DNA from: Hesperophylax magnus
Taxonomy: Eukaryota; Arthropoda; Insecta; Trichoptera; Limnephilidae
DNA length: 64,000 bases
Direction of reading: 5' to 3'
NCBI GenBank assembly: GCA_026573805.1
Contig: JAIUSX010000011.1
Location: 3,844,001 to 3,908,000, forward strand
The translations under genes and the position numbers were made by a program. Positions 54,520-64,000 of this stretch are shown piece after piece. The first letter of the stretch is position 1. Each line of letters starts with the position of its first letter. The notes beneath the pieces are model-generated. The model was not told the DNA's origin and ran no database searches. It worked only from the letters and a program-made list of their open reading frames with translations.

Positions 54520-55800
54520 AATATCAGGGAACCGTATATTTCATACAAGACGAGGTCTGCTAGTAGGTATCTACGGGTCAAAACTCGTTATTCGTGTGCG
54601 CCGCGATGGCTTTGTTGGCCTCGGTACCGAACATTACCGAACGCATTCGGATGACATATTATCTGCTCTGCGTCTGTGTGCTTCAAACATAAGCACTAAC
54701 GCAGATAATATGTTATATTTACCTTTATAATAATATGACGGCTTTATCATATTACGAAGCCACAAATGGACGTATTATTTCGAGTCTATTGTGTAGTAGG
54801 CACTTATTGATATTTTTTACGATTACTTTTAAACTTCAAATCCATATAAATCCGCTTTAATGTTGAACTCCCAATGACTTAGACGGAAAACCGCCACTGA
54901 TAATGTATTACCTACAGGTGTAAAGTATATTGTTACATTTCAATATATAGAAAGAGACTTCGAAGAATTATTCAAAATATTTCTCTAATGATTGATGATG
55001 GTGTCGTTTTAGCAACCGAAATGTCAACAGAGGTTAAGTCAAATCACTTACAAGCTATTATCCCGATGTATCTCTGGTGTTTATAATACGGCTGAACTCA
55101 GAGCGAACTTATCAGGCTCATCTCGATTGATTGATTTGTTTGTAAAAGTTTTGACATTCGACAAATACACTCGTAACTTTGAATGTAGCCCATTAGAGTT
55201 GCTTCTCCCGGCAAACATCCCTTATAAATGTAGCTAGCAATAAAGAGATATACGCTTAGAAGGAGTAGAACCATTTACAGTTACATTAATAACGAAAATG
55301 TTTGTTTTGTGCTGTTGGTATTTTGCTTATTTATTTTAATACTCGTTTATTGTAAGATCATCTGCGAATAATTTAACAGAGGTGTGTTTTATTAGAAGTT
55401 GGAAAAAATTACAGAAGTCACGGGTTGTGAAAATTTCAGAGTTCAGAAAAAAACTTCGCGCCTGGAAGATGTGAAACATCTAAATTGATTTTTATTGAGG
55501 GAGTTGAAAATGAAAGGAAACAAGTCTTTTTATTTTTTATGGCTGTTATATAACTGTTAAAGCCATATAATATACTATAGGTGTGTTACACAAATAGTCA
55601 TCGCCGCACAAGCCGGCGGCAAAGCTTGATACTCCAATCATTCAGGGTGTGGATTATAGTCAATTTCCCAATTAAAACAAGTCTCTTGATATGAGGGTTT
55701 ATTGTACAGGTAATACATGTTATCAACAGATCTACAAAAGGTACATAGCTTTTTAAGTCCTAACTAGTTACTAGCCAATCTATTGACTCTAAGGGCTCTG
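54520..55800. other. Gap without a supported gene
   Basis: The plus frame 54497-54730 starts in the MITE arm and has no known domain. The rest is AT-rich. Nothing recognised. Confidence 0.4.
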
Positions 55801-55809
55801 ATTGACAAG

Positions 55810-56460
55810 GTATATTATGCGCTCACGTGTAATTTACGGCGGATGCGGTGAGACGGTCGGCAGGTGCCATGGCAGGTGCCAGGCAGGGCGCAGGACGAAG
55901 GGCGGCTACGATGGGCGGAAGCCATAGCACGGCCTAACTGATGCGGTAGGGCGGGAATACGGCGAAGGGCGGCACAGAAGCGGCCTGAGGCGGCCAGGGC
56001 GGCGCAGAAGCGGCCTGGAGCGGTGATGGGCGGCTTACGGCAAAAGGGCGGCGCAGAGATATGGCGCCATCATATCCATGATGGTGTAGTCGGCCGAATT
56101 GCCTGGACGTGATAACTGAGTCTAGGGACGCGGCACATTATAAAATGTATGCACGCCGGTCCAATTACGGCGACGCCGATTTGGCGGTAAATGATAACTC
56201 CGAACTAATACATCGTGTTGAGATCAGCGGGGTCGGCGGTCAACTGGCGGCCGAGCGCGTGGCTAGCTAGCTGCAAGTACTTGACCTTGTCGGGCGCAAG
56301 TGGGAGGGATATTCTACGATATCGGATTGGTTGTAGGTCCTTGTGGCCTACGTGACTGGTATCAGGCGGTGATGTCGCGGATGTACGTGTATGTATTGGT
56401 GTTTTAACATGAACTCAGTGCGTGATCGATTTCCGGTAACGCGTGAGAATATACCTAACT
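55810..56460. other. GC- and CpG-rich patch
   Basis: Much richer in G+C and CpG than the surroundings, with many 'gggcgg'/'gcggcc' motifs (55.85-56.05 kb) and no long open frame. GC boxes could mark a promoter or the LTR/5' UTR of a retroelement. No matching second copy is in the window, so an LTR pair cannot be shown. Confidence 0.5.
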
Positions 56461-57028
56461 TGTGCAGTTAGCTTGTTTTTATGGGCGATCCATAACATGG
56501 CATAAATTAACATTTAGTTTATTATTATTAAAATATATACAAATAAATTAATAGAAATATATACATTTACAGAATGCGGTAAATTATCGCAAACGAATCC
56601 GTTTTCAATGAAGAAATACTGCAGATAATAAGTAAAGATAACAATGAAGAAAATATTATTGACATTAGTGAAAGAATTGATATCAAAGAAAGCCTGCTTG
56701 AAAAACTGGAATTTGGAATGAAGAAAAATATTTAAGGTTTGCTCCAGAATAAAAACAAATCCTAAAAAGTGAACTCTTCGAAGAGCCTTCCCCGCACACA
56801 GTTTTGGCGGCCAGGCGGAAATAGCCGACGAGTCACGAAGCTGGCCAAATAAAGTGTCGTAAAAGATGTTTCACATCAAAAATAAATCACAAAGCTTTCG
56901 AATTCTCACAAAAAATACTTTAAGAAAAAGTTTCAACTAATTAACTAACCGTCACGATATTCCCCCGCAGATGAGGATGAACTGTAAAAATCTTCTTCAT
57001 TTTGGCAAAAAATCCTTGTTTAATTCAT
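56461..57028. other. Gap without a supported gene
   Basis: A short plus frame near 56.62-56.73 kb ('NNEENIIDISERIDIKESLL') looks protein-like, but I recognise no family. Confidence 0.35.
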
Positions 57029-57029
57029 A

Positions 57030-57262
57030 CTCAAACATCGTCTCATACATACGACTTCTGTTATTCTGATTCTTGATATGGCCCGACTAGAGTATTTAAT
57101 TCACTCGATCGTTCCATATCTTCCTCGAAATTCCCCGATTTCTTCTACGATTCGCATTCGCGTAATATGTTTTTTTCTTTACGTACCTTTTCTTCGATCA
57201 TCTGCTCTAGCCGAAACTATTTAAGCATTTCTTACTTAATCAGACTCATTACGCTTACGTTG
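57030..57262 (-). pseudogene. RTE-like LINE C-terminal scrap (minus)
   Basis: The reverse complement aligns with 30.83-31.07 kb: 'gcgaatgc...cgtagaagaaat', 'gaggaagatatggaacgatc', 'gagtgaatt', 'cgggccatatcaaga', 'tcagaataa' and 'gtatgagacgatg'. This is the R-R-R-P-R-K-x-W region of that LINE's ORF2. Coding sense is destroyed. Confidence 0.7.
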
Positions 57263-57264
57263 GG

Positions 57265-60200
57265 CCTTGCATTCTTTCCGAATCTCCAAATTATTTTTTT
57301 ACACCGACGTATAAATATGGTGTTCCCACTTACTATTAATAACGATAATAAAACATTTATATGTCAATAGATCATTAGCTTGTTACACATGTATGACTTA
57401 ATAATATCGACACAAAGGACACTCTGGACATTCTGGATCCGGTATGCAGCTGGTTTTCAGCAGTGCCTCTAATATATAAATATATACGTACAAATACAAA
57501 TGAACAATAATTAAATCAAATACGATTCAAAATAAAAACATAATCATAAAATCACTAACACAAAAAGAAGGTATCTCTTTCAGTAGGCATTTAAAAATTA
57601 ATCATAAATGCCTAAAGCATCTCATTTCCACAGAGAGAATTTTTTTTAAAGTATTAATTCGACATAGAAATGCACAGTCTTTGAACAATGTTTAAACCGT
57701 TACATAATGGTTTTATTAATTTGGAAGTCTTGGGCAAACGTACTTTCGTGGGCAAAATTACCAATTTTTCCCGTGTGTTATACATTTTCTCCTATATTAG
57801 TTGATTTTGAACCTTTTGCAAAACAAAAACTATACTAAAAAGTAAGTAAAATAATCTTTCAGTGGTTTTTATTAAAATTTTTACTTCTAAATTAGATTTT
57901 GGAATTTAAAATGAATTTTGAGTTTAAAAAAACATGCCTGTATATTAATTCGAAAAACGCATGGAAAATCTGTGGTTTTAAAAACACATTCGTTAATCAT
58001 AAGAAAATTTTCAGTGAAACTCTCTTCACTTTTTATCTTGTTGATACATTTTATTTTTTTATTACGTATTAAAGATTCACTTTTTATTTAACATACAAAT
58101 ATTTCGTAGCTTTGTTCAATATTCTTAAAACCGTTTTCATAGGTATTTATGGTGCATTTCTGGAAAACTTTATGATTTCATATTCCTGAGGCATTTATGT
58201 AACTTTTGTCAATTTTTAACACTTCTTGGAATAACCTCAAAAATGTCACATAATTTTAAACACTTAAATCCATGCAAAATACATTGATATATAGAACAGA
58301 TTAAATAATACATAGAACATAATACATCTTATTCTTAAATTGAGTTCAAAATATAATAAAGCGTATTTCAAAAGTAGAACTCGCGTTTAGCGTAATAAGT
58401 TCTGGAATTTAACTGTTGCTGACCGTATTTCAAAGACAACTGTTATCTGAAGAGATGTGGCGATATGCTAATTTAAAACATAATCCATTCTTGTGGGAAA
58501 ACGGAATATGTTGTAGATATTTCACATAAAATTGATTATAAATTCGTTTATATACGTGTAAAACTTTAAATTAAAATGAAGTTTTACAATTTTTTCTCGA
58601 TAACAATATATACCTAAGTATATAAGATGAATAAAATAAAATAATTTTTCATTATAGTTCGATTATGATAAAACTATTTGTTCATAATGCCTATGTTGTC
58701 ACCATTTCTCCACAGGAGTAGGCAGAATAGAATTAAATATTGCACAACACTGTCACTGTCATTGCAAATATTTCTTGCTTTCAAGTTCATTAATGCTTAT
58801 TTAGTATAGATCATACATTTTTTACAAAATTAAACATTGTTCAAAATCATGGAATTTTATTTCATTTTTAGACAAACCGATTATATACAATATATATACA
58901 AATATAAGAGGGAGACTCGATATAAAATAGCATAAAATATACATGAGATAGAAATAGGTTACATGTAAATTATACCAAGAGATACAGATTATTACATATT
59001 TTCTAATAATATTATTATTGACCCCTCTAAACATATTAATGTATAACAGTAAATGTTACTCTGAATAAAACATAATATTGATCAAGCATTAAGTATTATG
59101 ATAATATAATTTATTTCAGCTTAATAATAATATATCTCAAAATAGGAGCCGTGTTTTCAGCATAGATAGGCATCGTACTAATTGTAAGTTCACATAATAA
59201 TAATAATATTTGGATGATTTGTATAGCGCAGTTTTTGTGCAAAAACACCTCAAGAGCGCTGTACAAATATATTATACATTTCTACAATAATCTGTGTTAT
59301 TACTAAATATATATGGAGATAATATACAGTACCTGGTAGGTAACTAAAGATTAACACTTAATTAGTATAATTTCCTTAACATTACCTGGAAACAATATCA
59401 TGGCAGTGCTTTGACCGTCCAACTATAAAGATATTCTTGTTATAGGATAGTAACATTAAAATATATTATAGCAATGATAAATAAACAAAAAAAAACTATT
59501 TTAAAAATAAAACAGAAAATAAATGTGTTGAAATCGTTACGTTCCGTGTAATACAGAAATAAACCATTACAATAAGGACGTATTGTTTTGGAGAATTTGA
59601 AAAATTTCAAATTTAATTTTCAAGTTCTTTTATTATTTCTGTTATTATTTCAGTTCTTTCAAGCAACTAGCCTATATTGATATAATAACAGAAATTGAAT
59701 AGGACTTTCACAGAACCTATATTTTTACAATTTATTGTTGAATCTCGGTAGCTAAAAAAATTTTAAAGAATAATGCGTACCTATTTTTCAAAGTGTAATA
59801 AATATTTTTTTTTCCAATAAATTATCGATATTAAAAGTTATTACGTATTTTTTATTCACAAAAATAATAATATTTACTATAATATACACATAAAATGGAG
59901 TTCTACAAAATAAACACTAATAAATAAAAACTTATGTAAATGAATAATAATTTAAATAAGAGCATTTATTGTAAAACAAATTATAATTATTCGAGCTTTT
60001 GCTCGAAATTAGTGATTCGATATAGACCGCCCCATCACTGAAAAGATATTGCGTTCGATTTGACATATGTCCAAATTTTTCGACACACGTGTTGGTAAAA
60101 ACGTAGAAAACATTATAAATATATAAAAAAAAGAGTATTGTTTTTATTTTATATTGTATGGAAATATATGCTTATATGATATGCATAAAAATATTCACCA

Positions 60201-61360
60201 AATACAGGGAATTCAATTTGTATTGATGATTTCAAAATAGTGTTTACAGCAATTTTAAAGATTTTAAATTTTCCAAACGACAGTAATTGCATTAATATAT
60301 TACAAAATCTACCAAATTTAATAAAAACACGTATACAATATAATGATTAACAAATACAAGTTTGCTTATCTGAACATTTCAACGTATTTTTTTATTAAAA
60401 AAATTACTATTGCGTGGAACCGTCATCAGATCAACAAATTTGTCAGAAAATAGCACAAAATGAAACCGTTACTTAGGAGCGGGTTTGTAAAATATCTATG
60501 TTAACTAAATAGCTTTTACATTCCAAAAACAATAAGAAACTTAATTCGTTCTCTTTCTGACATAAAAAACCACAAATGTTCGCATGAGAGGAAGAGAGAA
60601 ATCTAACTTTTAATAATGTATGGTGGCTCTGGTACAAACTTGGTCACCTGCATTCATAACGCCAAAATATGATGTTTGTAAAAATCTACGGGTTAGTAAA
60701 AATTCCATTTACCGGTTGTGAAGTGATTTTTTATTAGTAAGGCTGTTAGTATTTAAAAAAAAAATTCACTATTAAAACGAATTAAATATATAGGTTATGT
60801 AGGTAAAATATTACATACAGTATTTGCCCATGCGATCATAAAGTATTTTTTTTATTATAAAACATTTCAAATATCAACAATTCCGCTTGAGAGAAATGAA
60901 AATCTGAATCTGTCACTCAAAAGGAAATTGATCAATCAACCCTCCTGAGTGGAAATTCGTGTGAGAAAAGCTCTCATGCAAGAAAGTGAAGATAATCTAG
61001 GATAATTAAAATCTTAAAAGGTAATTCAAATATTATTCTTGAGGAAGTAATTCAAAAAGCTAATTAAGCAAAGAGGAATTTCCCAGAAGGTGAGCGATCC
61101 ATTTAGTGCCTTTACAAATCTTCCAGAGTATTCAGTAAGAAAGTAAATGTTTCCTTGGAATGCTTAAAAAGACGTAGGAGTTTGAAATCGATCAAGTATT
61201 TTCATTTTTCCTTTCGATTGTTAATTTATTCTGTATTTATTAAAGCAGAAAAACAACGAGGCACCTCCTGTGTTATTTAATTCTTCAGGAATTGAAGTAA
61301 AAAAATGCATTTTTTCTAGTAGCTGTATCTGATCTTCCTGGAAAGGGTGGAAGAGTACCC
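57265..61360. other. Long AT-rich gene-free stretch
   Basis: No frame above about 70 codons and no family motif. At 59.22-59.27 kb 'atttgtatagcgcagttttt' and 'gagcgctgtacaaat' form a loose hairpin of the kind seen in dispersed repeats. Otherwise low-complexity AT sequence. Confidence 0.5.
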
Positions 61361-61367
61361 TCATAAT

Positions 61368-61445
61368 TTGAAGGCCTCCGTTGACGGGAGGTGAGGCTCT
61401 CGACTAGAAATCCGGTGGTCGCCGGTTCAAATCCCGACCTGTGCA
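61368..61445 (+). repeat. tRNA-like SINE head
   Basis: 'ggcctccgttgacgggagg', 'gaggctctcgactagaaatc', 'gccggttcaaatcccgac', 'ctgtgc'. The B box is perfect, and the anticodon part resembles the element at 33.3 kb ('ctctcgacta'). The anticodon stem does not close, so it is not a working tRNA. An AT-rich body follows to perhaps 61.6 kb. Confidence 0.55.
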
Positions 61446-62209
61446 ACAAAATTTAATGTGATTGGTTTGTGTTATTGCACAATATTTTTCATTTTTTATT
61501 TATTTATATAATATGATTTGTTAATGTGAGCCTCACTGGATGCTTTACATTAATTAATTATTGCCCGTGCTAAGGCCCCCATTTTACAATTTTATGGGAC
61601 AAATTATGTAGGTAAATAAAAATGTGCTGTATCGTTATGTTAATTAAACGAACTTAAATGTTAATTAAATACAGTAACGTAGTTACTGATTAGTTGCCTG
61701 CAGTGGGCAAAAAGCTAAATATTGGCACAATTTCCTTGCTTTACCCACAATCATACATACATATTTTAATTTATTTGCTAGCACACACTCCTTGCCTAAT
61801 CTATATTCAACACAAAATCATATCAATCACAAAAAGCTAATTGTAAGGGCACACGTGTTTTTTCATTCACATTCAAAAATACATAGATTAAAAACATTTG
61901 TTAGCTCACACACCTTGCCTCATCAACAATATACACCATCTCACGTTTTTTTTTGCACATCAGTAATAAAAATAAAATAATTAAGGCAGTTATAAAAAAC
62001 ATGCCATATGTACAGAATCAATGGTCGGTTGTGTATACAATGTGTACCATTTAGGCCAAATTATTAAAAATAATATAAGGTATATTAGACCCTTAGTTTT
62101 TGTTATAATTTGATGTTTATGTGAAAATATGTTATAAGATTTTATATGTATTGTGTACAAGTTTATTATTTTGTTGGTTTTCCTTAATAAATAAATTTGC
62201 AGTACGTTC

Positions 62210-62475
62210 CACATACGAGTGGAAGATACTCTTAGAATTGCCCTGGTGTAAGACCACTATACAGAATTGAAACGTTGTTCCACCGTGGTGACCAGATCTT
62301 CATAGATAGGTACTTCCCCACCTTTCTTTTCTCATCTTCTTCCCCTCCCCATAAAATTATACCCCACCTCACATTACACATACCTCGATTGGGGGTTTTA
62401 TAGAATCATTGGCCCCATACGATTGGGAGAAGTTGGGACTCTTGTGCTGTTTTACATAAAATATGAAAAAATAAA
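62210..62475 (+). repeat. Dispersed repeat D1, longest copy
   Basis: Runs from 'gtacgttccacatacgagtg' through 'attgaaacgttgttccaccg', a CT-rich stretch, 'cctcgattgggggtttta', 'gagaagttgggactcttg' to 'acataaaatatgaaaaaata'. Shared blocks with the 12.2- and 17.0-kb copies define the family 3' half. Non-coding. Confidence 0.6.
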
Positions 62476-62549
62476 TTCAATATGACTAAACTCTAAAATG
62501 AAATTTAAATTATTTTTAAGCATGCAACTTCTTAACTGAACCTAATATA

Positions 62550-63871
62550 CAGGGTGTCCGGGGGTAAAGTGCAGTAACTTCGTGGGGGGATTCTACATGA
62601 TCGTAGGAGTAAAAAAGATAAATAACTTTTTCCGAAATTCCAATTTTTTATTTTTCATACAAAAAGACATACCTGCTAAAAAGCCATAGTGTAGGTGCAA
62701 ATTTACCCGATAAATTCGCAAGTGTGAACGTGGCAACGTTGCATATTTGTGAGTGGCGCGTATCCATGGAAACCGCATGTGAATTGTAAACAATAACAAC
62801 ACAGAGTTCGCCGTATGTTTTGATATTTTACCAAATTCAAAAAGAGAACTGCACTAAAATCACGTTACACTTTTTATTATAAAAAATATTAATCACTCAT
62901 TGAACACTTAACTAATTTCATCGCTTTTTACTAATAGGCCACTTGCATCATATTTTTTAATTTTTTTCCGGTTAAGGAAAATATTCTAAGACATTCTGTA
63001 TTATTATTATTTTTTTAATCGTATTTTTGAAACCCTGGGGATTTTTTGAAAATTTCAATCCGAAAAATCAGACCTTTTTTTATAAACCGGAAAGACGGGA
63101 CATAATTTTATAGGTGAGAAAAAACAATGATTACATAGCCGAAAATCATTTAAAAAAAAGAACGTTTTCCACACGAATGACACAGCAGAATAACGAGGCA
63201 TACCAAAAATATTACATCTCATAAATATTTTTTTCCTTGATCCATCTTATTGATCATAAATCATTATAATGTACAACGTCTATATTAATAAATCCAATGT
63301 AATATACTTGTACTTGTAAATTATAATAATAATAAGAATATTATAAAATTTGATTTTGATAAAATCAGCACCATAACCATTATACCTCTAAAACACGTAC
63401 CGACATCTAAATTGTACGGGGTTCTCTTCACATCTGTCAAAAATTCAAACCAAATGAAAAGTTCGCAGAGAACAAACAATAAATCTAGTGAACGAATTCA
63501 AAAATTCTTAGATAAATTAAATTTTCAATGTTGTTTACTCCGCCCGTCAAATTTTGTGACACATTACATTCAAAGCACGATTTACTAATAGCGGGGGGTG
63601 CAGGAGAGGGTGCGGGGGACAGTTTACCAGCTGACCGACTGAATTCGGGTGCCGGGGGTAGCGGGGATTAGTTACCGAGGGGGCGCGGGATGTAGATTTG
63701 GCAACGATGAAAAAAATAATGCCGTCTAGGCACTTCGGAGAAATTTTTCGTTATTAGCTTAAAAGTACATCTAAAAGTTGGAATTTCAGAAAAAGTTATT
63801 TATCTTTTTTACTCCTACGATCACGTAGAATCACCTCCCGAAGTTACTGCACTTTACCACCGGACACCCTG
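62550..63871. mobile_element. TA-flanked DNA element with ~100-bp TIRs (1.32 kb)
   Basis: Left end cagggtgtccgggggtaaag, right end (inverted) cagggtgtccggtggtaaag; the repeats go on for about 100 bp at roughly 90% identity by eye ('tgcagtaacttcg', 'gatcgtaggagtaaaaaag', 'ataaataactttttc'). TA duplication at 62548-62549 and 63872-63873. No transposase frame is seen inside; a G-rich block lies at 63.59-63.68 kb. TA target and CAGGGTG ends suggest Tc1/mariner-like mobilisation; this is an inference. Confidence 0.85.
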
Positions 63872-64000
63872 TATAAGACGTCTGTGGGGTTCGATCTAAC
63901 GACAATAAAAAGTGACGAGGGCCGCTGTTGGGTTAGGTTAGGTTGAGGAGCATGTATTGACAATATTTACGCTCTTTGAGAATGCACATTGCAAAATGCA

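Noticed and set aside
54497..54730. 77-codon plus-strand gene
   Set aside because: The frame begins in the MITE inverted arm and has no recognisable domain.
55570..56600. LTR retrotransposon or solo LTR
   Set aside because: No second copy, no primer binding site and no gag/pol motif could be found, so only a GC-rich patch is reported.

Overview
This window looks like repeat-dense, gene-poor DNA from an insect nuclear genome. It is AT-rich, carries many short runs of the insect-type telomere pentamer (TTAGG/GGTTA), and is filled with arthropod-type transposons. These include several LINE clades, tRNA-derived SINEs, pogo/Tigger, Tc1-mariner, piggyBac, hAT and Helitron relics, foldback MITEs and satellites. 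A hemipteran-like insect is a reasonable guess, but the sequence does not prove it. I see no convincing intact host gene. Almost every recognisable reading frame belongs to a mobile element, and nearly all are broken.

Layout. 0.2-12.3 kb holds copies of a dispersed 3'-tail repeat (D1), tandem arrays of 58, 67 and 65 bp, a 5'-truncated LINE on the minus strand (9.0-10.0 kb), a LINE ORF1-like fragment (10.9 kb) and a LINE 3' end with a stem-loop tail (11.3-11.8 kb). 12.4-13.1 kb is a head-to-head pair of tRNA-derived repeats inside a direct repeat. 13.6-15.6 kb is a decayed piggyBac-like element with TTAA borders. 18.0-20.4 kb is a minus-strand LINE that interrupts a 71-bp hairpin satellite. 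20.5-25.7 kb has further LINE tails, an internally deleted Tc1/mariner element, a SINE and an internally deleted Tigger element. 27.3-32.7 kb has a foldback MITE, a RTE-like LINE split by a cleanly bordered TTAA element, a palindromic repeat and an internally deleted hAT with an 8-bp target duplication. 33.3-36.7 kb holds a CR1/L2-like LINE, a MITE and a long inverted repeat around half a SINE. 37.9-39.5 kb holds a tandem double-hairpin repeat and a foldback element with telomere-like DNA in its loop.

40.4-45.0 kb is a nested site: an older Jockey/CR1-like LINE broken by a SINE, by a young RTE-clade LINE (14-bp target duplication, EN+RT interrupted only by one extra G) and by a small third insertion. 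46.7-48.9 kb is a complete pogo-superfamily transposon with TA target duplication, imperfect TIRs and an apparently intact 401-codon DDD transposase, the best-preserved gene here. 49.8-54.5 kb has MITEs, a hairpin, a LINE 3' fragment, a possible THAP-type fragment and a decayed Helitron Rep gene. 54.5-62.2 kb is mostly featureless AT-rich DNA with one GC-rich patch, a LINE scrap and a tRNA-like SINE head. 62.5-63.9 kb is a 1.3-kb TA-flanked element with ~100-bp TIRs.

The elements do not form a pathway. The window is best read as layered insertions whose nesting order can be partly recovered. The most interesting signals are the complete pogo element with repeated TGGCAC-type subterminal motifs, the TTAA element with G7 termini, the conserved two-stem 3' tail of one LINE family, and the hairpin-bearing satellites. 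All homology calls come from reading translated motifs by eye; no database search was possible.
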